Source of the DNA: Deinococcus peraridilitoris DSM 19664
GTDB lineage: Bacteria; Deinococcota; Deinococci; Deinococcales; Deinococcaceae
DNA length: 64,000 nt
NCBI RefSeq assembly: GCF_000317835.1
Contig: NC_019793.1
Span: forward strand, 3,352,501-3,416,500
Reading direction: 5' to 3'
Shown here: one piece after another, positions 18,411 through 31,030 of the stretch
Layout: each line of letters starts with the position of its first letter
Numbering within the stretch: the first letter of the stretch is position 1
The notes under the pieces: model-generated
What the model was told of the DNA's origin: nothing
Databases searched by the model: none
What the model saw: the letters and a program-made list of their open reading frames with translations, nothing else
Made by a program: the position numbers and the translations under genes

Positions 18411-18936
18411 ATTCCTGCGAGGTGATGAATGGCAGGTTGCGGTCAAACTGCGCCCGGTCAAGTCCATACCCGTACACGAACGCGTCGGGGATGGTGAATC
18501 CCAGATAATCGACCGGGACTTCCACCTTGCGTCTTGACGGCTTGCTCAGCAGGGCAGCGACTTTCAGCGACGCCGGGCCGCGTCCTTCGAGGTAGTGCAG
18601 CAGGTAGTGCATGGTGATGCCAGTGTCGACAATATCTTCCACGAGGATCACGTGACGGTTCGAGAGGGGCAGGCTGAGGTCCTTGACCAGCCGTACCTCT
18701 CCGCTCGACTGCTTGGCGTTTCCGTAACTGGAGACGGCCAGGAAGTCCACGGTCAACGGCATGGACAGAGCCCGCACCAGGTCGGAGTGAAACAAAAAGG
18801 CGCCGTTGAGGACGCAGATCAGGTGCGGCTCCTTACCCTCGTAGTCGCGGGCGATCTGGGCACCGAGGTCACGAATGCGTGACTGCAGCTCTTCGGTCGA
18901 AATCTGAACGGGTCCGTTCGACGGGGCAAACGTCAT
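18409..18936 (-). CDS. hpt: Hypoxanthine phosphoribosyltransferase
   Basis: A 175-residue type I phosphoribosyltransferase that converts hypoxanthine or guanine plus PRPP to IMP or GMP in purine salvage. The PRPP motif is VILVEDIVDTGIT (about 95-107), the N-terminal substrate loop is VLNGAFLFHSDL, and the flexible loop follows SSYGNAKQSSGEV. The C-terminal PDAFVYGYGLDRAQFDRNLPFI is typical of bacterial HPRTs. Length is normal. The -10 TACGAT lies exactly 6 bases before the ATG, which suggests a leaderless mRNA. It is divergent from trpC with 84 bases between the starts. Confidence 0.95.
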   Translation of the reverse strand: MTFAPSNGPVQISTEELQSRIRDLGAQIARDYEGKEPHLICVLNGAFLFHSDLVRALSMPLTVDFLAVSSYGNAKQSSGEVRLVKDLSLPLSNRHVILVEDIVDTGITMHYLLHYLEGRGPASLKVAALLSKPSRRKVEVPVDYLGFTIPDAFVYGYGLDRAQFDRNLPFITSQE

Positions 18937-18942
18937 TGTGGA

Positions 18943-18948
18943 ATCGTA
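18943..18948 (-). promoter_or_regulatory. -10 box (TACGAT), leaderless type
   Basis: Lies 6 bases before the hpt ATG on the minus strand; a loose -35 (ATGACG) is 17 bases further upstream. Confidence 0.55.
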
Positions 18949-19008
18949 TCACCGCCGGGGCAGCACGTCATGCCCACGGCGTCCGGTCGACCAACCTGAC
19001 GGGCGCTC

Positions 19009-19014
19009 TATACT
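19009..19014 (+). promoter_or_regulatory. -10 box (TATACT), leaderless type
   Basis: Lies exactly 6 bases before the trpC ATG at 19021. TCGACC 16 bases upstream could serve as a weak -35. Confidence 0.65.
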
Positions 19015-19020
19015 CACCGC

Positions 19021-19791
19021 ATGAACCTGTCTGCCGTGCCCGGCGTCCTCGGGCGCATTGCCCGCGAGCGCGCCGACGACTACCGTGACGCCGCGTTCGC
19101 ACCCGGAGGGCCGGTCCAGCGCACTTACCCCTTTCGGCGCGCCATCACCGGCGGCTCCATCGCGCTGATCGCTGAAGTCAAGCGGGCCAGTCCCAGTCAA
19201 GGTCACATTGCCGCCCTCGATCCGCTGGAGGCGGCACGTGCTTACCGGCAGGGTGGTGCGGCCGCCATCTCCGTGCTGACCGAACCACGTCACTTCGGTG
19301 GATCGAACGAGGCCCTGCAAAGTGTCTCACGGGCGCTGGATTTACCCACGTTACGCAAGGATTTCGTGGTCCACAAGGCCATGCTCGCCGAAGCGGCCCA
19401 GTGGGGCGCGGGTGCCGCACTGCTGATCGTGGCCGTGCTGGGTGAGGACACGGCCGAGTACCTGCAGGTGGCGCATGTGTTGGGCCTTGACGCCCTGGTC
19501 GAAGTGCACGACGAGCGTGAGCTCGACCTGGCCATCGAGGCTGGGGCCGAGATCATCGGCGTGAACAACCGCGATCTCACCACCCTCGAGATCGATCTCG
19601 CGACGTCTCCACGCCTCATCCGTCGGGCACGGGACGCGGGATACGGTGGGACACTGGTGGCTGAGAGCGGCTACCACCGACGTGAACAGATTCAGGAGTT
19701 GCAGGGGCTCGCCGACGCGGTGCTGGTAGGCAGCGCGCTCGCCGCTTCCGGCGATCTGGCGCGGGCGTCACGCGAGTTGCTGGGCGCATGA
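19021..19791 (+). CDS. trpC: Indole-3-glycerol phosphate synthase
   Basis: A 256-residue TIM-barrel enzyme that closes the indole ring in tryptophan synthesis. Conserved pieces: ALIAEVKRASPSQG (catalytic Lys, about 49-62), ISVLTEPRHFGGS (81-93), LRKDFVV (catalytic Lys), ALVEVHDERELDLA, GVNNRDLTTLEID and LVAESGYHRREQI (Glu and Ser of the active site). Complete and normal in length. No other trp gene is nearby, so the pathway is scattered here. Probably leaderless. Confidence 0.96.
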   Translation: MNLSAVPGVLGRIARERADDYRDAAFAPGGPVQRTYPFRRAITGGSIALIAEVKRASPSQGHIAALDPLEAARAYRQGGAAAISVLTEPRHFGGSNEALQSVSRALDLPTLRKDFVVHKAMLAEAAQWGAGAALLIVAVLGEDTAEYLQVAHVLGLDALVEVHDERELDLAIEAGAEIIGVNNRDLTTLEIDLATSPRLIRRARDAGYGGTLVAESGYHRREQIQELQGLADAVLVGSALAASGDLARASRELLGA

Positions 19792-19842
19792 TGACCGCCC
19801 GGCGCACACGATGAAGTGCTGCAGCGTGCACCGGATTGGCTT

Positions 19843-19848
19843 TACACT
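19843..19848 (+). promoter_or_regulatory. -10 box (TACACT), leaderless type
   Basis: Lies exactly 6 bases before the GTG at 19855 and decides the start of the K+ channel gene. Confidence 0.6.
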
Positions 19849-19854
19849 TCGAAG

Positions 19855-20694
19855 GTGAACGGCCGAGACACGAGAAGTGCCTGGCGGCGTGCGCTGGGTG
19901 ACGTCATCTTCGGGCTGGAGACGCCCGCAGCGCGCGCTTTTGATGTCGCGTTGATCTGGCTGATTTTTGCCAGTGTGCTGGCCGTCATGTTTGAAAGCGT
20001 GCCAGAGATCAACCAGCAGTTCGGTCGAGCACTGCGCCTCTTGGAATGGTTTTTTACGGCCGTATTCACAATCGAGTACCTGCTGCGTCTTCTTTCGGCA
20101 CGGCGCGCCTGGAACTACGTTCGCAGTTACTACGGTCTGATCGACCTGCTGTCGATTCTGCCGTCCTACCTGAGCCTGCTGGTTCCCGGCGGGCAGTATC
20201 TGCTGGTCGTACGCGCCTTGCGGCTGCTGCGGATGTTCCGGGTCTTCAAGATGCTCCGCTACCTGTCCGAAGCCAATGTGCTGGGCGTCGCGCTGCGTGA
20301 AAGCCAGTCGAAGATCACGGTGTTCCTGGTGACGGTGCTGACTTTGGTGACCGTTTTCGGCACGGCCCTCTACCTGATTGAAGGCCCGGCAGGCGGGTTT
20401 ACGTCCATTCCCATCAGCATTTACTGGGCGGTTGTCACCCTCGCGACGGTGGGGTACGGCGATATCGTTCCGCAGACCTGGCTCGGCAAGCTGGTGGCGA
20501 CATTGGCGATGCTGCTGGGTTACGCGATCATCGCGGTTCCGACCGGCATCGTGACGGTAAGCCTGGCCCGGGCGCAACAACGCCGCGAGGACCGGGCCTG
20601 CGAACAATGTCATCTTCCCAGACACGAGTCCGACGCTGTTTACTGTCGGCGTTGTGGTGCGCTGCTTCCGGAAGGCAGCGTTTCGGCCCCTTGA
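19855..20694 (+). CDS. Voltage-gated K+ channel with C-terminal Cys4 tail
   Basis: A 279-residue six-helix channel subunit. S1-S3 lie at about 30-110. S4 carries Arg at every third position (R120, R123, R126, R129). The pore loop has the selectivity filter TVGYGD (198-203), followed by S6 with AVPTGIV, the Kv-type PxG hinge. After S6 comes a short basic tail with CEQC (249-252) and CRRC (264-267), which probably form a zinc ribbon. The frame is open 13 codons upstream, but GTG at 19855 is chosen because TACACT lies 6 bases before it. Four subunits would form the pore. No regulatory neighbour is obvious. Confidence 0.9.
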   Translation: MNGRDTRSAWRRALGDVIFGLETPAARAFDVALIWLIFASVLAVMFESVPEINQQFGRALRLLEWFFTAVFTIEYLLRLLSARRAWNYVRSYYGLIDLLSILPSYLSLLVPGGQYLLVVRALRLLRMFRVFKMLRYLSEANVLGVALRESQSKITVFLVTVLTLVTVFGTALYLIEGPAGGFTSIPISIYWAVVTLATVGYGDIVPQTWLGKLVATLAMLLGYAIIAVPTGIVTVSLARAQQRREDRACEQCHLPRHESDAVYCRRCGALLPEGSVSAP

Positions 20695-20823
20695 CCGCTT
20701 GGCATGCAGCAACGTGCTGCTCCATCCGGAGCTCCCACTGCATCAGGCTGACGAGCCTCGCGGATTGTGCCGAATGCGAAAAGCCCGCCTCGAACAAGGC
20801 AGGCCACACTGCTTTGGTAACAC

Positions 20824-21359
20824 TTACGCCATGCGGCGTTGCGGCAATACGAAGTGCCGGACGGCGGCCAGCGACACACCGATGACCGCGGGCCACAGGG
20901 CCCACGAAAAGAACGTCCGGCTGGCCGGCAGCGTCAGTGAAGTGTCCAGCTGGGGCGCGAGCATGCGCGCCAGCAGGATGGGCAGCACGAACGCACCCAG
21001 GGCGAGCGGCAGCGCCAGCAGCCCACCCGCGTGTTTCACCAGCAGCAGCGCGACGAGCCCGGAGCACACCAGCGGAAAGACAACGCTCCATTCCGGGGGG
21101 GCGGCGGTCAGGTTGAGACGGCCTTCCAGCAGCGGGGCCAGCAACGGCGCGACAAGCGGCAGTGCTCCGGCGACCGCGCCAGTATAGCCGAACCAGCCTC
21201 CGCACTCGTCGAGAATCAGGGTCAGCAGCACCCACGCGCCCAGCTTGACCGGCCAGTCCAGGGTGGAGAACAGCAGCACGGTCAACAGCACCAGGCTGGA
21301 AAGCCCGACGAGCCAGGCCCTCAGGCTGCCTGCTTCCCGACCCTGCCGGGCGGTCAGGG

Positions 21360-21363
<4 letters not shown>
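20824..21363 (-). CDS. Hypothetical membrane protein, coupled to uvrA
   Basis: A 179-residue protein with five or six hydrophobic helices (for example [34 protein letters not shown] and [18 protein letters not shown]) and almost no loops. No family recognised. Its ATG overlaps the uvrA stop (ATGA), so it is translated with the repair gene, yet nothing in it suggests DNA repair. The 129 bases after it, up to the channel gene, hold only a weak 6-bp hairpin. Confidence 0.7.
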
Positions 21364-24371
<3,008 letters not shown>

Positions 24372-24615
24372 ACTGACCTCTCCCTTGAGGTGTATGGACC
24401 CAGGCGGGTGGGATGAATCTTCAAGTACGGTGCCAGCATAACACTGGTCGTGACTTTCAAGCTCAACATGCAAAAAACAACATCGCATTCTAGCACCCGG
24501 GATCAGGGTGTTGAGAGGCCGCCTTACCTTCTGCAAGGCAGCCGAACAGCCCGCGCTGCCGGAAATGGCGAGGTTGGCGCTTTCTGCCTTCGGCGGAGCG
24601 CACTAGACTGCACGC
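24372..24615. promoter_or_regulatory. Divergent promoter region of uvrA and ispG
   Basis: A 244-base gap. On the minus strand an extended -10 (TGTTATGCT) ends about 65 bases before the uvrA start, with TTGAAA 14 bases ahead of its hexamer. On the plus strand TAGACT (24604-24609) serves ispG. No long palindrome seen. Confidence 0.45.
24604..24609 (+). promoter_or_regulatory. -10 box (TAGACT), leaderless type
   Basis: Exactly 6 bases before the ispG ATG at 24616. The same hexamer occurs before the ABC-F gene and the 55.4 kb gene. Confidence 0.6.
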
Positions 24616-25838
<1,223 letters not shown>

Positions 25839-25839
<1 letters not shown>

Positions 25840-26252
25840 TGGGCCGCGCGGATGGCGTGTGGGGCGTACAACCGTTCGAAAACGACGATGCCCAGACCTT
25901 TTTGGCCGAAGTGCTGGAAGACGGCCCTGTGGCCATCGAAGAGGCCATTGACGTCGCGCTGGACGCCGAGGACGATCTGCAGGCGCCGGAAGGCGCACGC
26001 GCGGTCGCGGCCCTGGCCCTGCTGGGGGCTATCCTGACCGGGAACGGCGAAGGCTTGCCGGCCGATCTGCGCGCCTGGGTCACGCAGTTTCCGCCCGAGA
26101 CGCTAGAATCCCTGCGCGCGCCCGCACTGACGGTGCTCGAGCTGGTCGATGGCGAAACTTCGGAGTTGCGAGAGCGCTGGCAGGACGCCGAGGGCTACCT
26201 CGCCTGGCAATCCAGCCTGAATACCCTGCGTGCGCGCCTGACCGATCGGTGA
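25839..26252 (+). CDS. DUF4259 domain protein
   Basis: A 137-residue soluble acidic protein beginning MGRADGVWGVQPFENDDAQTF; the WG-x-x-PFENDDA motif is the hallmark of DUF4259. The rest is helical with an Ala/Glu-rich middle. Function unknown. The ATG shares a base with the ispG stop, so it is co-translated, but the pairing need not mean a shared task. Confidence 0.8.
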
Positions 26253-26379
26253 GGAAGGAGCTGGGCCACTGCCCGGCGAGTCGTCCATGTTAGCCTTCTC
26301 GTGACGGGTCCGCCGGAACGTGGGACCGCACGCCGAACTCTTGCGTCCAGCGGCGCATTCCGCTTGGAGGAACACTTAC

Positions 26380-27141
26380 ATGGCCCGCATCGTCCTGAAA
26401 AACCCACGTGAGATCGAGGCGCTTCGGCAAGCCAACCATCTCGTCGCGCAGACCTTCGAGGTGCTCGAACCTCACGTCAAACCCGGTGCCAGCCTGGGAG
26501 AGCTCGACCGCATTGCCGAAGACTTCATTCGCGCGCAAGGCGCCATTCCGGCTTACAAGGGCTACGCGCCCAATGGCGTGCCCTTCCCGGCAACCATCTG
26601 CGCCTCGGTGAACGAGGTGATCTGCCACGGCATTCCTTCGCAGCGCCGTCTGCGTGAGGGCGACATCATCGGCGTGGATATCGGTGTGAAGCTGAACGGC
26701 TTTTTCGGCGACGCGTGTTACACCTACGTGGTAGGAGGCGTGAATCCGCAGGTCCGTAAACTGGTGGACACCACCCGCGAATGTCTGGCAGCCGGGCTCG
26801 CCGTCATCAAGCCCGGCGCGCGCACCGGTGATATCGGTCACGCCATTCAGACGCTGGCCGAGTCGCGCGGTTTCAGCGTGGTCCGCGAGTATACCGGTCA
26901 CGGCATCGGGCAGCGCCTGCACGAAGAACCCACCATTTACCACTGGGGCAAGCCTGGGAGCGGTCTCAGGCTGGTCGAGGGCATGGTGTTCACGGTGGAG
27001 CCGATGATCAATCTCGGGCGGCCCGAGACGCGCCTGCTGGGCGACGACTGGACCGTCGTGACCGCCGACGGCAAGCCCAGCGCCCAGTTCGAGCACACCA
27101 TCGCCGTGACCGCGCAGGGTGTCGATATCCTGAGCCTGTAA
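26380..27141 (+). CDS. map: Methionine aminopeptidase, type I
   Basis: A 253-residue enzyme that removes the initiator Met from nascent proteins. The five metal ligands of the pita-bread fold are in place: D100 (GVDIGVKLNG), D111 (GDACYTY), H174 (GHGIG), E207 (VEPMI) and E238 (FEHTIAV); H83 lines the substrate pocket. GGAGGA lies about 9 bases before the ATG at 26380; a longer frame from 26320 lacks a ribosome site. A strong terminator follows. Confidence 0.97.
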   Translation: MARIVLKNPREIEALRQANHLVAQTFEVLEPHVKPGASLGELDRIAEDFIRAQGAIPAYKGYAPNGVPFPATICASVNEVICHGIPSQRRLREGDIIGVDIGVKLNGFFGDACYTYVVGGVNPQVRKLVDTTRECLAAGLAVIKPGARTGDIGHAIQTLAESRGFSVVREYTGHGIGQRLHEEPTIYHWGKPGSGLRLVEGMVFTVEPMINLGRPETRLLGDDWTVVTADGKPSAQFEHTIAVTAQGVDILSL

Positions 27142-27155
27142 GCCGGACCACGCGG

Positions 27156-27185
27156 AAAGGCGGAAGGCCAAAGCCTTCCGCCTTT
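27156..27185 (+). terminator. Terminator of map
   Basis: Perfect 13-bp stem (AAAGGCGGAAGGC and complement), loop CAAA, T-run at the end. It may also stop the convergent lipoprotein gene. Confidence 0.88.
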
Positions 27186-27202
27186 TGCGGCTTACCGGTT
27201 CT

Positions 27203-28390
27203 TCAGTTCGTCTGTGCCAGCGTGCGGCCCTGAGGGTCTTGCACCACGACGCGCTGGAACGTACCCGGTACCTGAAAGGCCACCCACGGGCTGGTGAGGG
27301 CCTGGGTCGTGATGGCCCCCTCGCCCGGCGACGTGACCTCGACAGTGACCATGAGCGTCGTTCCGTTCGCGCGAGTGGAGAGCACACGCACGCCGTAGCC
27401 GCCCGTGGGGCGCTGACCGAGGAAAAACGCCACCACCGAGTTGCTGGCAAAGGTGACCGAGGGAACGGCCGGGGGGGGCGACACGTTGCCGTTCGCGGTA
27501 CTCCAGAGGCTGCCCAACTCTGAAGGTGAACGCGCGAGTCTCACGCTGGCCTGCTGTTGTTCGTAGGCGCTGTAGGCACCCCGGCCGAGCTCGCGGATGT
27601 TCAATTGACCTCCCGAAAGAGTGCTGCCCGAGGCTGTACCCGAGGCGGGTGGAGTAGCCGGAGCGGGCGTGACCGGTGCTGGCACGCGCGGCGCGGGCAC
27701 CGATGTGACTGGCGCTGCCACACCTGGAGCCGGAGCGGGCGCGGCAGTCGTTGCCGTGTTGACCTGACTTTGCAAGAACAGCGCCGTGCGCAGGGTATTT
27801 TTCGGTTCGGGCTGAGCTTTGAGGGGCGCGTCGGGCACCTCGGCTTCGGGAATGACTGCGACGGCCAGCTGGCCCTGGCCTTGCAGCGCGTTCGCCAGAG
27901 CGTCGGCTTCGGCTTCAGTGAGTTTGCCGGCGCCTCGCAGGCCACGCTGCTCCTGAGCGCTGACGCGCACCAGGCTTCCGGCCTGCAGACGCGAGGACAG
28001 CTTGTACCACGCCGTGCCGTCCGTGAAGTATACGCCCTCCACGTTGGCGTTGGCCTGGACGATGAAGTTCATCCCGTTCTCGCGGCTGACGGTCACCTTG
28101 CGGCCGACATTGCTCGTCGGTGTGCGCAGTGTCGCGCGGCCGTTGATGCTGAGGGTGCCGTTGATGGCGAGTGGGTCGGGTACCTGCGGGCGAAGGGTCA
28201 GCTGCTGCTCGCCGAGTTTGACTTCACTTTGCGCAACACCGTTCAGACTGCCGTAGACCCAGCCGATCCGCTCGGTAGAGGCACCGTAAAGCAGGGCCTC
28301 GTGGACCTCGAAATTGTTGGGGCCGTTCATGCTGCAAGCGCCGAGGAGGACGGCACTCAGCAGGAAAAGGCCGCTGCGTTGCTTGTTCAT
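27203..28390 (-). CDS. Lipoprotein with C-terminal PrcB-like domain
   Basis: A 395-residue envelope protein. The signal peptide ends in the lipobox LLGAC (acylated C19). Residues 25-185 form a domain of beta character (GQVEGVYF-like strands) that I cannot name. A Pro/Ala/Thr-rich linker follows (about 205-250). The last 130 residues, with SNSVVAFFLGQRPTGGYGVRV, match the PrcB family (protease complex subunit), often found C-terminally in Deinococcus lipoproteins. The -10 TAAGCT lies 6 bases before the ATG. Probably anchored on the periplasmic side; no protease gene is adjacent. Confidence 0.85.
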   Translation of the reverse strand: MNKQRSGLFLLSAVLLGACSMNGPNNFEVHEALLYGASTERIGWVYGSLNGVAQSEVKLGEQQLTLRPQVPDPLAINGTLSINGRATLRTPTSNVGRKVTVSRENGMNFIVQANANVEGVYFTDGTAWYKLSSRLQAGSLVRVSAQEQRGLRGAGKLTEAEADALANALQGQGQLAVAVIPEAEVPDAPLKAQPEPKNTLRTALFLQSQVNTATTAAPAPAPGVAAPVTSVPAPRVPAPVTPAPATPPASGTASGSTLSGGQLNIRELGRGAYSAYEQQQASVRLARSPSELGSLWSTANGNVSPPPAVPSVTFASNSVVAFFLGQRPTGGYGVRVLSTRANGTTLMVTVEVTSPGEGAITTQALTSPWVAFQVPGTFQRVVVQDPQGRTLAQTN

Positions 28391-28396
28391 GGTCGT

Positions 28397-28402
28397 AGCT
28401 TA
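28397..28402 (-). promoter_or_regulatory. -10 box (TAAGCT), leaderless type
   Basis: Six bases before the lipoprotein ATG at 28390, minus strand. Confidence 0.5.
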
Positions 28403-28461
28403 ATGTTCGAAACTGACGCGTCACTGAATGTTTTCTTCACGCCAGGCAGCGTCTGTACGCT

Positions 28462-30057
28462 TCAACTGAGTGCCCCCAGCAACTCGCGGGCGTGCTCACG
28501 GGCCGCCGCAGAGTCGGTACCGCTCAGCATGCGGGCAATTTCGGCTTCGCGTTCGTCGGCGTTCAGGGCGCGCACGCGGGTCAGGGTGCGCCCACCTTCG
28601 AGGTATTTTTCGACCTTGTAATGATGGTCGGCGCGTGCCGCGATCTGCGCCAGGTGGGTTACGACCAGCACCTGTCGCTCGAGCGCCAGCTGGGCGAGCT
28701 GCGCGGCGACTGCATTGGCCGCCGCTCCACCAACGCCCGCGTCAACTTCGTCAAAAACCACGCTGGGGGTGTCGGCGCCCAGAACGGTGCTGACGGCCAG
28801 CATCACACGCGACAGCTCCCCACCGGACGCCACATCTGCAAGGTGTCCCAAAGATTCGCCCGGGTTGGCGCTGAAGCGCAGTTCGACGTTTTCCAGTCCG
28901 TAGGGTGCGGGTTCAGCCAGTTCACTCAGGGCGAATTCCAGGCGGGCGTGGGGCATACCGAGTTCACGCACGACGCTTTGCAGATTTCGCGCGAGTTTCG
29001 GGGCGACGGCGGCGCGGGCCCGGCCCAGCGTCTCGCCACAGGTCTTTACCTCGCGGGCCAGGCGGTTGACTTCACCTTCCAGGCTGCTGGCGTCGTGCTC
29101 GTCACGCCGCAGTGCTGTCAGCTGATCGGCAATTTCGGCGCCGTAGTTGAGCACGTCCTTCAGCGAGGGACCGTATTTGGCCCGCAACTTGGACAGCTGC
29201 GTGATGCGTGTCTCGATGCGTGCCACGTCCTCGGGATCGGGGGCGTTGTCCTCGGCCACGGAAGTGAGTTCCAGCGAGACCGCCTTGAGGGCTTCGTAGG
29301 CCGTGCGAAGCTCATCTTGCAGTGCAGCGAGATTGGCGTCATACTTGGCCGCTGCCCCCAGGCTGCGTATGGCTTCCGCGACCAGCCCCTGGGCGTTGAC
29401 TTCGGCGTCGGAAAGCAGCTCGATGGCGCCCGCCGCGCCTTGCGCGATGGCTTCCAAATTCGACAGTCGGGTCAGCTGCGCCTCCAGCGGCTCTTCTTCA
29501 CCCACGACCGGCGAGACTGTCTCGATCTCGTTGAGCTGGTATTCGAGCAGGTCGATCTGCCGTGCGCGCTCACGTTCGCTCAGCCGCAGCTGCTCCAGGC
29601 GCTCTTGCGCTGATCTCCAGGCGCCGTAAGCCGCCTGGTAGGTGCTCATCTCACTGCCCTTGAGCGTGCGGTCCAGCATGGCGCGCTGATGCGCCGGGGA
29701 CAGCAGGCTCTGGGCCGAGTGCTGCCAGTGAATGGTGAGGCGCTCGGTCGTCCACTCTCCCAGCTCCCGCAGGCTGACCACCTCACCTTGAAGGCGAGCC
29801 GTCGAGCGCCCCGCGGCAGTGACGCGGCGCGAAGCTACATCCTCGCTCCAGAATCCACTGACCAGCAGATCCTCGGCGCCACTGCGCACGAGGTCGCTTC
29901 CTCCCCGCGTGCCCAGCAACAGACCCAGCGCGTCTACAATGATACTTTTCCCCGCCCCTGTTTCGCCGGTGAAGACGTTGAAGCCGTTTCCCAGGTCCAG
30001 GTCGAGTCGCTCGATGGTGGCCAGGCGCTGGATTTCAAGTCGGTGTAGGCGGGGCAC
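28462..30057 (-). CDS. recN: DNA repair protein RecN
   Basis: A 531-residue SMC-like ATPase of double-strand-break repair. Walker A GETGAGKS (31-38) is in the N-terminal half; a long coiled coil occupies the middle (about 150-350); SGGELSRVMLA and VVFDEVDAGVGG make the C-terminal half-site, followed by VLVVTHLAQIAARADHH. The open frame runs 142 codons upstream, but GTG at 30057 gives the normal RecN N-terminus and has TATACT exactly 6 bases before it. RecN tethers broken DNA ends and loads RecA. It lies divergent from a P-loop gene. Confidence 0.95.
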   Translation of the reverse strand: MPRLHRLEIQRLATIERLDLDLGNGFNVFTGETGAGKSIIVDALGLLLGTRGGSDLVRSGAEDLLVSGFWSEDVASRRVTAAGRSTARLQGEVVSLRELGEWTTERLTIHWQHSAQSLLSPAHQRAMLDRTLKGSEMSTYQAAYGAWRSAQERLEQLRLSERERARQIDLLEYQLNEIETVSPVVGEEEPLEAQLTRLSNLEAIAQGAAGAIELLSDAEVNAQGLVAEAIRSLGAAAKYDANLAALQDELRTAYEALKAVSLELTSVAEDNAPDPEDVARIETRITQLSKLRAKYGPSLKDVLNYGAEIADQLTALRRDEHDASSLEGEVNRLAREVKTCGETLGRARAAVAPKLARNLQSVVRELGMPHARLEFALSELAEPAPYGLENVELRFSANPGESLGHLADVASGGELSRVMLAVSTVLGADTPSVVFDEVDAGVGGAAANAVAAQLAQLALERQVLVVTHLAQIAARADHHYKVEKYLEGGRTLTRVRALNADEREAEIARMLSGTDSAAAREHARELLGALS

Positions 30058-30063
30058 GCGATC

Positions 30064-30069
30064 AGTATA
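30064..30069 (-). promoter_or_regulatory. -10 box (TATACT), leaderless type
   Basis: Exactly 6 bases before the recN GTG on the minus strand; it settles a start that the long open frame leaves uncertain. Confidence 0.65.
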
Positions 30070-30191
30070 GGGCGGCCCACAGCGCGGCATGTCGCCAAAT
30101 GCACCCTCTGGCCGGCCTGAAGACAGCACCCGTAATCGGCGGTCAGACCAATTGTTCAGCGCGCTCCGGCATGACGCGTTGCTTGCATGCG

Positions 30192-30197
30192 TAAACT
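30192..30197 (+). promoter_or_regulatory. -10 box (TAAACT), leaderless type
   Basis: Seven bases before the GTG at 30205 of the P-loop gene. Confidence 0.5.
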
Positions 30198-30204
30198 GAT
30201 CGTC

Positions 30205-30990
30205 GTGAGTGTTGAGCGAATGCCAGGCATGAAGCCGTGGACGAATGGATTGCCGGAAACATTCCAGCCGCTGCCGGGCCTGCCGCTGCTGGTACTGGTC
30301 GGGGTCACCGGCGTGGGCAAGAGTACCACCTTGAGTTCTCTGGAACAGTTGGGTGTGCGGTTTTCGGTGCTGCCCAACCGCCGCGAGGTGACGGATGCCG
30401 TGATGATCGAACCGCTGGCGGGCAGTCCGGTGAGCGACCGTGAGGAGCGCTTTCGCTTGACGGCGAGGTACCGCGAGACGCACCCGGGGGGCATGGCACA
30501 GGCACTGGCCTCACTTGCGGTGGACTTGAATCACTGGACGTCCCCGCTGCTGTTTGACGGCTTGCGTGGCCTGGATGAAGTGAGGTACGCCACCGAGCAC
30601 CTGCCCCTGGCGCGCTTCGTGGTGCTGGGCGCACCCGATATGGTGCGGGTGCGCCGACTGCTGGGGCGCGCGGATCACTTCGATCGGGTAGTCACCACGG
30701 GAGAGGAGGCCGGCGGGCAAAGGTTGCTTGCGCAGTTGCGGGCGCTGGAGGGAGTGCGTGAAGTCTTCGAGGAAGACGCGCTCGAGCAGCTGGCTGCGCT
30801 GCCCGGTGAGGGAATCGACCGTGCAGACGTGTTGGGGAAGGTCCGGATCGTGGTGAGCGAGCGTCGTCATTACGACCCCCGGTCAGCCCAGGAATGGCTG
30901 GAACACTTGCCGCCACGGCGCGCACTGATTCTCGATACGGCGGCTTTTTCCGCTACAGACGTGGCTCGGCGCATTCAGGAGTGGTTGTGA
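30205..30990 (+). CDS. P-loop NTPase of unknown function
   Basis: A 261-residue soluble protein. Near the N-terminus [15 protein letters not shown] is a clean Walker A (about 30-44), and [15 protein letters not shown] follows, suggesting a kinase-like or adenylate-kinase-type fold with a substrate loop. [12 protein letters not shown] (about 116-127) may be Walker B. I do not recognise a characterised family. An ATG at 30187 is in frame, but the GTG at 30205 sits 7 bases after TAAACT. It is divergent from recN and 40 bases before the enolase-superfamily gene on the same strand, possibly in one operon with it. Confidence 0.7.
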   Translation: MSVERMPGMKPWTNGLPETFQPLPGLPLLVLVGVTGVGKSTTLSSLEQLGVRFSVLPNRREVTDAVMIEPLAGSPVSDREERFRLTARYRETHPGGMAQALASLAVDLNHWTSPLLFDGLRGLDEVRYATEHLPLARFVVLGAPDMVRVRRLLGRADHFDRVVTTGEEAGGQRLLAQLRALEGVREVFEEDALEQLAALPGEGIDRADVLGKVRIVVSERRHYDPRSAQEWLEHLPPRRALILDTAAFSATDVARRIQEWL

Positions 30991-31030
30991 GGGACCTGAC
31001 CGTGGGTCTGTGTATTGCGCGAGGATTGGC

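Noticed and set aside
24372..24615. Radiation/desiccation response motif upstream of uvrA
   Set aside because: I looked for a TTATGTCAT-type palindrome of 17 bases here and before recN. Only TTATGC is present, without the second half-site.
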